A DNA stretch of 64,000 bases from Pedobacter ghigonis (GTDB lineage: Bacteria > Bacteroidota > Bacteroidia > Sphingobacteriales > Sphingobacteriaceae), in NCBI RefSeq assembly GCF_903166585.1, contig NZ_CAESCM010000018.1, positions 1 to 64,000 on the forward strand. The letters run 5' to 3'. This document shows positions 45,376 to 53,607 of this stretch, piece after piece. The notes beneath the pieces are model-generated. The model searched no databases. It had not been told where the DNA came from and saw only the letters and a list, made by a program, of their open reading frames with translations. Each line of letters starts with the position of its first letter. The first letter of the stretch is position 1. A program made the translations under genes and the position numbers.

Positions 45376-46491
45376 ATGCGTAAAATTTTATTCCTGTTCC
45401 TTTGTAGCTTCGTAGTTTCGGTTCAGGCACAATCGTTAAGACCTGATAGTATTTTTGGCCAGATGAAAAAAGTAGCCGACTGGCAATGGAAGACTTTAGA
45501 AACAGATGGCTGGAAAAACCCTAAAAAAGACTGGACCTCGGGAGCCATGTACACCGGTATGATGGCATTTGCGAAGCTGGCTAATACCGATATCTACTAC
45601 CAGAAACTGATTCAGGTTGGCGAAGATAATAAATGGAAAATCGGCCACTACCGCCATTTTGCCGATGATTATTGTGTTGGACAACTCTATTCGGAACTGT
45701 ATAGCATTTACAAGCGACCAGAATATATTGCCGATTTTAAAAGTCTGGCCGATTCTGTAGTTATATTGCCTCATACCGAATCGTTAGAATGGAAAAAGAG
45801 CATTCAATTAAGGGAATGGGCCTGGTGCGATGCTTTGTTTATGGGCCCTCCGGCACTGGCTTATTTAACTCAGGCTACGGGCGACGCGAAATATCTGGAT
45901 AAAGCATCCGAATTGTGGTGGAAAACAACCGCTTATTTATATGATAAGGATGAGCATTTGTTCTACCGCGATAGCCGTTATTTCGATAAAAAGGAAAAGA
46001 ACGGTGCGAAAGTATTCTGGGGACGTGGAAACGGTTGGGTAATTGCCGGATTGGTGAGGGTGCTTGCTCACATGCCGCAAAGTCATCCGGATTATAAGCC
46101 TTTTGTAAAGCTGTATAAAGACATGTCGCGCCGCTTAGCAAAGCTGCAACAGTCAGATGGTACCTGGCATGCCAGCTTGTTAGACCCCGAAAGCTACCCA
46201 AGTAAAGAAACGAGCGGAACAGGTTTTATTACCTATGCTATAGCCTGGGGGGTAAACAGTAACCTGTTACCTTATAGAAAATATGAAAGTACATTAAGTA
46301 AAGCCTGGGCTGCACTCAGTACCTCGGTACACGCTGATGGCAAGTTGGGTTATGTACAGGCGCAGGGCGCAGCGCCTGATAAGGTTGGTTATGACGATAC
46401 CGACGTGTATGGTGTGGGCGCTTTTCTGTTAGCCGGAACAGAGCTTTTTAAACTGAAAACAGGCCAGGGAAGCAAAGGTTTTATTAAATAA
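45376..46491 (+). CDS. GH105 unsaturated uronyl (rhamnogalacturonyl) hydrolase
   Basis: A 371-aa exported glycoside hydrolase of family 105 (YteR/YesR type), which removes the unsaturated uronic acid left by pectin or related lyases. A signal peptide spans about 1-19 (MRKILFLFLCSFVVSVQAQ). Family motifs seen are YCVGQLYSELY, the acidic residue in REWAWCDALFMGPPA, FWGRGNGWVIAGL, and DGTWHASLLDPESYPSKETS. Length is typical. It has its own strong terminator at 46558. The divergent sulfatase suggests a shared polysaccharide. Confidence 0.88.
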   Translation: MRKILFLFLCSFVVSVQAQSLRPDSIFGQMKKVADWQWKTLETDGWKNPKKDWTSGAMYTGMMAFAKLANTDIYYQKLIQVGEDNKWKIGHYRHFADDYCVGQLYSELYSIYKRPEYIADFKSLADSVVILPHTESLEWKKSIQLREWAWCDALFMGPPALAYLTQATGDAKYLDKASELWWKTTAYLYDKDEHLFYRDSRYFDKKEKNGAKVFWGRGNGWVIAGLVRVLAHMPQSHPDYKPFVKLYKDMSRRLAKLQQSDGTWHASLLDPESYPSKETSGTGFITYAIAWGVNSNLLPYRKYESTLSKAWAALSTSVHADGKLGYVQAQGAAPDKVGYDDTDVYGVGAFLLAGTELFKLKTGQGSKGFIK

Positions 46492-46557
46492 GTCAGTAAT
46501 ACAACAAGAGCGGTTAACCATAAGCGATTAACTAAGCTCTGATCCATAACTCAATAA

Positions 46558-46589
46558 AGCCAGGGTAGGCTTACCCTGGCTATTTTTTT
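46558..46589 (+). terminator. Rho-independent terminator after the GH105 gene
   Basis: Perfect 10-bp stem AGCCAGGGTA / TACCCTGGCT with a GGCT loop and seven Ts. The remaining 220 bp to kynU hold no recognised gene. Confidence 0.9.
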
Positions 46590-46811
46590 GCCCTTGCTTT
46601 TAAATATTTGCTACAATAATTTTTTTGCGGTACATTAGCTGCCGTATTCATGGTAAATATTCTTAAAAATATCATCAATAGACCTTCTTAATCAGGCCCT
46701 CGCCTGAAAGACTGCCTGATGTGCAGTTTATTTTAATTATTTTTATTTCAACACGTGCTGCCGGTAGATTTCTAGCTATCGTTTAGTTTCATTATACGTA
46801 ATTTTAAAAAC

Positions 46812-48098
46812 ATGATTTTTGAAAATAGTTTGGCATTTGCCCAAAGTATGGATCAGCAAGATCCGTTAAGCCATTTGCGCGAGGAGTTTTTCTTCCCTCA
46901 GCAAAATGGAGAGCCGTTTATTTATTTATGCGGAAATTCTCTTGGGCTTCAGCCTAAAACAGCAAAAAGATATATCGATCAACAATTGGTTAACTGGCAA
47001 AATCTTGCCGTTGAGGGTTGGTTTGAAGGCGATACACCATGGATGTTTTTCCATAAGGCCCTGAAAGAACTCATGGCACCTATTGTTGGGGCGAGTAGTC
47101 AGGAGGTTTCGCCAATGAATACTTTAACCGTTAACCTGCACCTGTTGATGGTGAGTTTTTACAAGCCAAAAGGCAAAAGGTTTAAGATTATTATGGAGGC
47201 CGGAGCCTTTCCATCCGATCAGTATGCTATCGAAAGTCAGGTTCGGTTTCATGGTTACAATCCAAAAGAAGCCATTATCGAAGTGAGCCCGAGAGCCGGC
47301 GAATATACTTTGAGAACCGCAGATATTTTAGCTCAAATTGCCGAAAATGCTGATGAAATTGCGCTGGTACTGTTTGGCGGCATCAATTACTTTACCGGCC
47401 AATGGTACGATATGCCTGCCATTACCAAAGCTGGTCATGAGGCAGGCGCAATAGTTGGCTTTGATCTGGCCCATGCTGCCGGCAACGTACCCTTGCAATT
47501 GCACGATTGGGACATTGATTTTGCCTGCTGGTGCTCGTACAAATATCAAAACTCAGGCCCGGGAGGGATTAGCGGTATCTTTGTTCACGAAAAGCACTTT
47601 AGCGATACCAGTCTGGATCGTTTTGCCGGTTGGTGGGGCTATCAGGAACAGGAAAGGTTTAAAATGACCAAAGGTTTTGTACCCGAGGTAGGAGCGGATG
47701 GCTGGCAGGTAAGTTGCACACAGGTAATACCGATGGCCTTATATTATGCGTCATTGCAGATTTTTGATAAGGCAGGGTTTATTCAGCCATTAAGGGAAAA
47801 GAGCAAGCAACTAACGGCTTACCTGAGCTACATCATTAAAGAGATAAACGGACTATTGGGCGAAGAACAATACCAGATCATTACCCCCGAAACCGAAGAC
47901 GATCGTGGTGCCCAGTTGTCGATTATTGCCAAACACAATCCCAAAGCAATATTCAAGGCATTAATGGAACACAATATTCTGGGCGACTGGCGCGAACCTA
48001 ATGTGATTCGCCTGAGCCCGGTTCCGCTTTACAATAGTTTTGAAGATATCTTTAAAACAGGCTCGGTGCTGTTAAAGATCAGTAAAGAGCTGATTTGA
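46812..48098 (+). CDS. kynU: Kynureninase
   Basis: A 428-aa PLP enzyme that cleaves kynurenine to anthranilate (or 3-hydroxykynurenine to 3-hydroxyanthranilate) plus alanine. Family features: IYLCGNSLGLQPKTA near the start, EGWFEGDTPWMFFH, VGFDLAHAAGNVPLQLHDWD with the PLP-contacting Asp, and the cofactor Lys in CWCSYKYQNSGPGG. Length matches characterised enzymes. It is followed 36 bp later by tryptophan 2,3-dioxygenase, so the two are likely an operon for tryptophan breakdown or for quinolinate/NAD synthesis. Confidence 0.92.
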   Translation: MIFENSLAFAQSMDQQDPLSHLREEFFFPQQNGEPFIYLCGNSLGLQPKTAKRYIDQQLVNWQNLAVEGWFEGDTPWMFFHKALKELMAPIVGASSQEVSPMNTLTVNLHLLMVSFYKPKGKRFKIIMEAGAFPSDQYAIESQVRFHGYNPKEAIIEVSPRAGEYTLRTADILAQIAENADEIALVLFGGINYFTGQWYDMPAITKAGHEAGAIVGFDLAHAAGNVPLQLHDWDIDFACWCSYKYQNSGPGGISGIFVHEKHFSDTSLDRFAGWWGYQEQERFKMTKGFVPEVGADGWQVSCTQVIPMALYYASLQIFDKAGFIQPLREKSKQLTAYLSYIIKEINGLLGEEQYQIITPETEDDRGAQLSIIAKHNPKAIFKALMEHNILGDWREPNVIRLSPVPLYNSFEDIFKTGSVLLKISKELI

Positions 48099-48134
48099 TT
48101 TACGCCAAATTATTGATCACAAACAAACATAAGA

Positions 48135-49103
48135 ATGGAACTTACTCCTGAAATTACCGAACGCCTTCGAAAGCTGGAGGAAAAATATACTGCAATGGGC
48201 CAGGATATGGGCTCATACCTGGATGGCTTGCTTTACGCCGATTTTTTAACTTATTGGGATTATATTCATCTGGATACTTTACTAAGTCTGCAAAATCCTA
48301 AAACACCGTTCCCTGATGAGGAAATCTTCATCATGTATCACCAGATTACGGAACTGTACTTTAAACTAACGCTCCACGAATGCAGGCAAATAGCCGAACA
48401 TCAGGAGCTTACAGCTGCATTTTTTACCACCAGGGTGAAAAGGATCAATGCTTATTTTAATGCCTTAACCACTTCTTTTGAAGTAATGGTTGATGGGATG
48501 GACAAAGAGCAATTCCTGAAATTCAGGATGTCGCTATTGCCGGCAAGCGGTTTCCAGTCGGGCCAGTACCGGATGATTGAAATCTGTGCTACCGATTTTA
48601 ACCGTCTGGTTGATAAAAGCAAACGTGCAGAACTGGCCAATGCAAGTATTGAGGAACAATTTGAACACATTTACTGGAAATTTGGTGCTACTGAACTGGC
48701 TTCGGGAAAACAAACTTTAACCCTGAAACAATTCATTAAAAAATACGCCGGCCAGTTTTTACAGTTGGCTAAAGAAAGGGTTCAAACCAATTTTTCGGCA
48801 CTTTATTTACAATTGCAGGCCAAAGGTGAAGATGTATCGGCGCTGGCCGAAGAGCTGAGGAAGTTAGATTTATATGTAAATGTAGAGTGGCCGCTTTCGC
48901 ATTACAAATCGGCAGTGCGCTACCTAGAGAAAGATCCGGTTGATGTAGCGGCTACCGGTGGTACCAACTGGCAGAAATATTTGCCTCCGCGCTTTCAAAA
49001 AAGGATTTTCTATCCCTTTTTGTGGACTGAAGATCAAATGGAAGAATGGGGGAAAGGCTGGGTATTGGATGTATTAAAAAGCCACCGCAAAGAAAAACCA
49101 TAA
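48135..49103 (+). CDS. kynA: Tryptophan 2,3-dioxygenase
   Basis: A 322-aa haem enzyme that opens the indole ring of tryptophan to N-formylkynurenine, the first step of the kynurenine pathway. Matching features are YADFLTYWDYIHLDTLLSLQ, MYHQITELYFKLTLHECRQI with the substrate-pocket His, SGFQSGQYRMIEI, and the C-terminal TGGTNWQKYLPPR substrate loop. Together with kynU it covers two steps; the formamidase between them is not encoded in the window unless an unrelated hydrolase serves. A hairpin terminator follows at 49117. Confidence 0.9.
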   Translation: MELTPEITERLRKLEEKYTAMGQDMGSYLDGLLYADFLTYWDYIHLDTLLSLQNPKTPFPDEEIFIMYHQITELYFKLTLHECRQIAEHQELTAAFFTTRVKRINAYFNALTTSFEVMVDGMDKEQFLKFRMSLLPASGFQSGQYRMIEICATDFNRLVDKSKRAELANASIEEQFEHIYWKFGATELASGKQTLTLKQFIKKYAGQFLQLAKERVQTNFSALYLQLQAKGEDVSALAEELRKLDLYVNVEWPLSHYKSAVRYLEKDPVDVAATGGTNWQKYLPPRFQKRIFYPFLWTEDQMEEWGKGWVLDVLKSHRKEKP

Positions 49104-49116
49104 TTTTAAAATGGAT

Positions 49117-49150
49117 AAAAGCTGTCTCAAAATATAGAGGTAGCTTTTTT
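49117..49150 (+). terminator. Terminator after kynA
   Basis: Imperfect stem AAAAGCTGTCTC against GAGGTAGCTTTTTT, with an A/T-rich loop and a U-tract, 13 bp after the kynA stop. Confidence 0.65.
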
Positions 49151-49331
49151 GCTTTAATAGAATCCGCATATCTTCTTAAAGCAGGGGTCTGGTTTATCCT
49201 GCCAACTGTCTAGCTCACCTTTGAATTTGTCTGGTTCAGTACATTATTGCTGTTTTTTGCCTGTTAAAGCCACTAGTTTTGCTATACAATCACAAGAAAA
49301 GAATAAATCAACCATTAAAACCAATAAAATC

Positions 49332-50375
49332 ATGAACAGATTATCAATTAAAAAACAGACAGGTCTTTGGGGTAAAATAACAGTATATTTTGTTGCCTTT
49401 CTGCTAAGCGGTTTGGGTGTTGCACAGGCTGCTGAAGTTAATTTAACCGACAGCAATATTTTAACCAGCAAACCTTTGGTGGCACAAAAACACGTAAAGG
49501 CGGGCGTACTGAATGTTGGTTATGCCGAAGCAGGTCCGGGTGACGGGGAAACGGGTATTTTGCTTCATGGCTGGCCTTACGATATAGACAGTTATAGTGA
49601 AGTAACGCACCTTCTTGCGGCAAAAGGCTACCATGTATTCGTTCCCTACTTAAGGGGCTACGGTACAACGAGGTTTCTTGATACAACTACTCCACGCAAC
49701 GGGCAACAATCGGCAGTTGCGGTAGATATTGTGGCCTTTATGGATGGTTTGAAAATTAAAAAAGCCATATTGGGTGGTTACGACTGGGGGGCTCGTACCG
49801 CCGATATTATTGCAGCCATCTGGCCTGAACGTGTTAAAGGATTGGTTTCGGTAAGTGGTTATTTAATTGGTAGCCAGGCTGGAAATGTGGCTCCTTTGCC
49901 ACCAAAAGCTGAGCTGGCCTGGTGGTATCAATTCTATTTTGCAACGGCGCGCGGTGCAGCGGGTTATGCCGCCAATACCAAAGCCTTTAACAAACAAATC
50001 TGGCAGCTGGCCTCACCAAAATGGAACTTTAGCGATGCAACCTACGAGGAATCGGCAAAAGGCTTCGATAATCCTGACCACGTACAGGTGGTGATCGATA
50101 ACTACCGCTGGCGATTGGGCTTAAGCAAAGGAGAAACTAAATACGATGCACTTGAAAAGAAACTGGCTGCTTCACCTGCTATTTCGGTACCAACAGTAAC
50201 CCTTGAGGGTGATGCCAACGGGGCACCGCATCCCGATCCTGCACAATACGCCAGTAAATTTACCGGTAAATATGTACACCATACCATTAGCGGTGGCATT
50301 GGTCATGTGCTGCCTCAGGAGGCTCCACAAGCTTTTGCCGATGCTATTATTGAGGTTACAAATCTGGCCCGCTAA
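49332..50375 (+). CDS. Exported alpha/beta hydrolase (epoxide-hydrolase-like)
   Basis: I chose the ATG at 49332, which gives 347 aa with a signal peptide ending LLSGLGVAQAAEV; the longer ORF from 49221 adds a non-conserved start. The hydrolase fold shows an oxyanion-hole motif LLHGWPYDIDSY, a nucleophile elbow GGYDWGARTADI with Asp (as in epoxide hydrolases and haloalkane dehalogenases), and a C-terminal GIGHVLPQEAP with the catalytic His. Probably periplasmic. The terminator between it and kynA argues against it being the pathway's formamidase. Substrate unknown. Confidence 0.8.
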   Translation: MNRLSIKKQTGLWGKITVYFVAFLLSGLGVAQAAEVNLTDSNILTSKPLVAQKHVKAGVLNVGYAEAGPGDGETGILLHGWPYDIDSYSEVTHLLAAKGYHVFVPYLRGYGTTRFLDTTTPRNGQQSAVAVDIVAFMDGLKIKKAILGGYDWGARTADIIAAIWPERVKGLVSVSGYLIGSQAGNVAPLPPKAELAWWYQFYFATARGAAGYAANTKAFNKQIWQLASPKWNFSDATYEESAKGFDNPDHVQVVIDNYRWRLGLSKGETKYDALEKKLAASPAISVPTVTLEGDANGAPHPDPAQYASKFTGKYVHHTISGGIGHVLPQEAPQAFADAIIEVTNLAR

Positions 50376-50393
50376 GCATTTCTTCATCTTTGA

Positions 50394-50990
50394 TTATCCG
50401 CGATGTATAAAAATAAGGTCCATAATCATTGTTTTACGGGAAGTAATGAGTTCATCAAAAGCATTATCGGTGAGTTGAAATAACTGCTTGTACAAAGGGG
50501 CCATGATCAGGGGATACGATAATAATGAAAAAAGGTTCATCAGGAATTGGTAGGGAGGCATCGTTTTAACATGGCCCGAATCCATTTCCTGTTGCACTTC
50601 GTTTAAAAAGTTTTTAACAGGACCTGAATCGATATTTCCAACCAATTGCTTGCCCAGCGTGTTGATTTCGGTTACCAGGAAAGTTTCCTGATAGGGGAAA
50701 GCCATCATATCCTTTAAAAATACTTCGATTAGAAATTCGACCTTTTGCCTGAATGGTTTGGTCGAGGTCATACATTCGTTGAGGCGCTCGCTTAGCCCTT
50801 GCATAGCTTCCTGAAAAACAGCTGCTATGAGTAAATCCCTCGAGCGGAAATAGTAATGCAATGCGGTACGGTTTACTCCGGCTGCATCGGCAATTTCCTG
50901 CGTGGTAGCATGCAATTTACCTTCGGCAAAAATAAGCCTTTTGGCAGTGTCCTTAATCAGTTGTTCGGTTCCGGTATTTTTAAGTGGCAT
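50394..50990 (-). CDS. TetR-family transcription regulator
   Basis: A 198-aa repressor-type protein. The N-terminal helix-turn-helix is TTQEIADAAGVNRTALHYYF (about 27-46); the C-terminal ligand-binding half is helical and not conserved. It lies 18 bp downstream of the ABC-F gene on the same strand, so the two form an operon, and it may autoregulate that operon. It converges with the epoxide-hydrolase-like gene across only 18 bp, with no visible terminator between. Confidence 0.85.
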   Translation of the reverse strand: MPLKNTGTEQLIKDTAKRLIFAEGKLHATTQEIADAAGVNRTALHYYFRSRDLLIAAVFQEAMQGLSERLNECMTSTKPFRQKVEFLIEVFLKDMMAFPYQETFLVTEINTLGKQLVGNIDSGPVKNFLNEVQQEMDSGHVKTMPPYQFLMNLFSLLSYPLIMAPLYKQLFQLTDNAFDELITSRKTMIMDLIFIHRG

Positions 50991-51008
50991 GTTATCGTTT
51001 AATCGCTT

Positions 51009-52598
51009 TTAAGTTAAATTAATGTGCCTGTTTATGCCAATTTCTCCGATAAAATATTCATCGTGAGAGATCACCAGCAATGTGCCTGCATAATCTTTTA
51101 TGGCCGCAGTAAGTACATCCAGGCTCTTCAGATCCAGATTGTTTGTCGGTTCGTCCAGAATAAGCACGTCGGGTTTAAGGTTACTTACAGAAAGACAGCA
51201 GAGCGCCAGTTTCATTTTTTCACCTCCACTCAGGCCTGCACATTTCCGGTCGAAAGCGGCTGCATCAAATTGCGAATGCACTAAAAATGCCCTGATTTCG
51301 TGTTCCTGCAAGCCAATCGAATTGTACTCCTGTATGTGGTCGTAAATGCTTAGGTCAGGCTTAATCATCGCATAATCCTGATCGAGGTAAAGATAGGAAA
51401 AATCGCTGGCGCTGTAATTTCCCTCCAGGGGCTGCAGTTCAGCGGTTACGATTTTTAGCAAGGTACTTTTGCCCGAACCATTTGCTCCTTCAATCTGCAG
51501 CCTTTCGCCCGATCGGAGCTGAAAACTTAGGGCTTGTGGTAGTAAAGGAAGCGTATATCCGAAGTTAATTGCTTTGGCATCGATCAGTAATTTTCCATGG
51601 TGCATTTCGGATGCCTTGATGTTGATCTTTAACACCTGATATTGTTGAATTTGTGACCGTGTTTCCTGCATGTTTTCCTGTAAGCCCGTTATTTTTTCGT
51701 GCTGGGCATCCAGTACTTTGGCAGTACTTCGTTCCGATTTACTTTTCAATCCACCAGCAATAATGCGGGGAAGCGAGTTGCTTTGTCCGGCACTTTTACC
51801 ACGCTGTTCTTGCTTTTGGCGCTGGTAGGCTACATCGCGTGCCTTCTTCTCTGTTTGTTTAAGTGTTTTGGCCTGTTCGTTAAGTTGTGCGTGCAGGGCA
51901 TTAACCTTTTCCAGCTTTTGCTGCTGGTAAAATTCAAAATTGCCACCATAAACCTCAATCCCTTTTTTACTCAGCTCGAGGGTTTTGTTCATCAGGTTAA
52001 GCAGGCTCCTGTCGTGACTTACTACCAGAATAGTGGCCTTGCTCTGCGCTATCAATTGGTACAATTTTCTGCGGGTTTGGATATCCAGGTGGTTGGAAGG
52101 TTCGTCGAGTAAAATTAACTCTGGCTGGTGCAGGTCTATACTGGCCAGGAAAAGCTTAGTTTTCTGCCCTCCGCTTAAACCACCAAGCAGCTGATCGGCT
52201 GATAAATGTTCTAGCCCCCATTTTTTTAGTGCCGAACTTACTTTTTGTTCAATTTCCCAGTCATCATCCAGATTGGTAAAATGTTGCTGATCGGCATCAC
52301 CTGAAAGGATAGCTTGCAGGGCTTCTAGTTTCTGATCGATGCCAAGTGCACGCGAAACGGTATACTGATCGTATTCGCCCAAATGCTGCGGAATATACCA
52401 GGGTTTCTCATGCGTAATAATTTCGCCCGAACCGGGTTGCAAAGTTCCTGCAAGCATTTTGAGCAGGGTCGATTTGCCTACGCCATTAATGCCTACTAAT
52501 GCCACTTTATCGCCGCTGGCAATGTTTAGCGAGAGGTTATGGAAGAGCTGTTCGTTATCGGGATGGGTGTAAGAAAGGGATCGGATGATTAAACTCAT
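51009..52598 (-). CDS. ABC-F family ATPase
   Basis: A soluble twin-ATPase of the ABC-F type; such proteins act on ribosomes, some protecting them from antibiotics. I prefer the ATG at 52598 (MSLIIRSLSYTH), giving 529 aa. The first cassette has GINGVGKSTLLKML and LSGGQKTKLFLA; the second has GANGSGKSTLLKIV and LSGGEKMKLALC, each followed by an ILLDEP/ILDEP Walker B. A charged linker with QTEKKARDVAYQRQKQEQRG lies between. There are no membrane helices. The gene is followed by the TetR gene. Confidence 0.88.
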   Translation of the reverse strand: MSLIIRSLSYTHPDNEQLFHNLSLNIASGDKVALVGINGVGKSTLLKMLAGTLQPGSGEIITHEKPWYIPQHLGEYDQYTVSRALGIDQKLEALQAILSGDADQQHFTNLDDDWEIEQKVSSALKKWGLEHLSADQLLGGLSGGQKTKLFLASIDLHQPELILLDEPSNHLDIQTRRKLYQLIAQSKATILVVSHDRSLLNLMNKTLELSKKGIEVYGGNFEFYQQQKLEKVNALHAQLNEQAKTLKQTEKKARDVAYQRQKQEQRGKSAGQSNSLPRIIAGGLKSKSERSTAKVLDAQHEKITGLQENMQETRSQIQQYQVLKINIKASEMHHGKLLIDAKAINFGYTLPLLPQALSFQLRSGERLQIEGANGSGKSTLLKIVTAELQPLEGNYSASDFSYLYLDQDYAMIKPDLSIYDHIQEYNSIGLQEHEIRAFLVHSQFDAAAFDRKCAGLSGGEKMKLALCCLSVSNLKPDVLILDEPTNNLDLKSLDVLTAAIKDYAGTLLVISHDEYFIGEIGINRHINLT

Positions 52599-52882
52599 AG
52601 CAGCTAACATTAGTAAGTTGAAAAATATTTATGCTGCAAATGTATTATTCTTTTTTGTTTAACAAAAATGTTAAGTAAAAATAAAACAAAAATTATCATG
52701 TAGTAAGAGACAGAATATGAGTTAATTGGATGTTAATATGCTTAATCGCCTACCATGTTGTGCCAGCTTATTTCGCCCAGTAAAAGAAATGAGATAGCAA
52801 GGGAAGCAAAGCTATGGCAAGGCAAAATAAGAGGGAGACTGATTATTTTTAATAAAGTATACTAAAATGGTCGACTTTTTTC

Positions 52883-52890
52883 TATATTTG
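52883..52890 (+). promoter_or_regulatory. Bacteroidetes -7 box
   Basis: TATATTTG matches the TAnnTTTG consensus exactly. No good -33 TTG is seen at the expected distance. If active, transcription would start near 52897 and run into the inverted-repeat element at 52948. Confidence 0.3.
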
Positions 52891-52947
52891 GCCAGTCACC
52901 AGGATCGCGTTGTGGTCAGTCGGGTGAATTTCAACAATTCATAAAAA

Positions 52948-53036
52948 AATAACATCCTGGTTGTGCAATATGCGGCGCTTTATGTAATGGTGGAAAATTC
53001 ATTTGGCACACATGGCGTACAATCCAGGATGTTATT
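52948..53036 (+). ncRNA. Inverted-repeat element, candidate structured RNA or MITE
   Basis: A 13-bp perfect terminal repeat AATAACATCCTGG / CCAGGATGTTATT encloses 63 bp in which further pairing is possible (inner TTGT/ACAA). It contains no ORF. It lies in the 1-kb region before the TlpA operon. It could be the end of a small RNA, a large terminator or a miniature mobile element; nothing seen decides. Confidence 0.4.
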
Positions 53037-53122
53037 TAATGCTTTTCACAAGTTACGATTAAGCCATCATTACTGCTCGATTATCACAGAAAAAATAAAT
53101 ACTATAAAATCTATAGATTTAA

Positions 53123-53154
53123 TTGCTTTTTAATATTTTTTGTTTTACCTTTAC
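53123..53154 (+). promoter_or_regulatory. Candidate promoter of the duplicated leader and redox operon
   Basis: TTG at 53123-53125 and TACCTTTAC at 53146-53154, with a 20-bp spacer, resemble the Bacteroidetes -33/-7 promoter. The predicted start near 53160 falls just at the beginning of the first leader repeat. Confidence 0.45.
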
Positions 53155-53155
53155 A

Positions 53156-53293
53156 GCATCTAGTAATTCCACCAATAGTAGATAATTTATACAGAAGAAG
53201 GGAGAGGGAGCCTCATCGATCTTCTAGCAACTTTTCAGTAATGAAATAAGTGCTTTACTCATTCCGGAGGTATTCCGGAAAAATAAATTTACT
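53156..53293 (+). ncRNA. Structured leader repeat, copy A (S-box-like riboswitch candidate)
   Basis: A 138-bp unit starting with a small hairpin (ATCTA ... TAGAT), then a domain closed by AATTTAT (53184-53190) and ATAAATT (53283-53289). Inside are GAGAGGGA, a stem AGAAG/CTTCT ending in AGCAAC, the segment AAGTGCTTTACTCATTCC, and a TTCCGG/CCGGAA hairpin. The order GAGGGA, GCAAC, AAG(G)UGCU, UCC, closing stem parallels the SAM-I (S-box) aptamer, although the usual GGCC segment is missing. Assignment is tentative; a structured leader is well supported by copy B. Confidence 0.5.
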
Positions 53294-53433
53294 GCATCTA
53301 ATAATTCCACCACTAGTAGATGATTTATACAGAAGAAGGGAGAGGGAGCCTCGTCGATCTTCTAGCAACTTTTCAGCAATGAAATAAGTGCTTTACTCAT
53401 TCGTCCGAAATTTTTCGGGGGAAAAATAAATTA
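53294..53433 (+). ncRNA. Structured leader repeat, copy B (tandem duplicate)
   Basis: Tandem copy of 53156-53293, nearly identical through the core (GAGAGGGAGCCTC, TCTTCTAGCAAC, AAGTGCTTTACTCATTC). Its last hairpin differs in sequence but keeps pairing: copy A uses TTCCGG/CCGGAA, copy B CCGAAA/TTTCGG. The closing stem ATTTAT/ATAAAT (53323-53328, 53426-53431) is also kept. Such compensatory change suggests selection on RNA structure. It lies 175 bp before the first TlpA gene. Confidence 0.5.
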
Positions 53434-53607
53434 ACTAAGATATGAAAACACTTAAACTACAAAACTCCTGCTGTTGTAAATAGCATTTACAGCTTCAACA
53501 TGCTTTTCTTTTTTGATTAAGCGGCTGGTAATTTACCGGTCATGGAAGAGGTATGTCTGCTGCACAGGGTTTTAAAAAACAGGATTACTAAACTAAAAAC
53601 CATAAAC

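Noticed and set aside
49332..50375. Kynurenine formamidase role for the alpha/beta hydrolase
   Set aside because: It has a signal peptide, an Asp nucleophile of the epoxide-hydrolase type, and lies behind a terminator.
53156..53433. CRISPR array
   Set aside because: Only two long adjacent units, no short regular repeats with unique spacers and no cas genes nearby; it is a tandem leader duplication.
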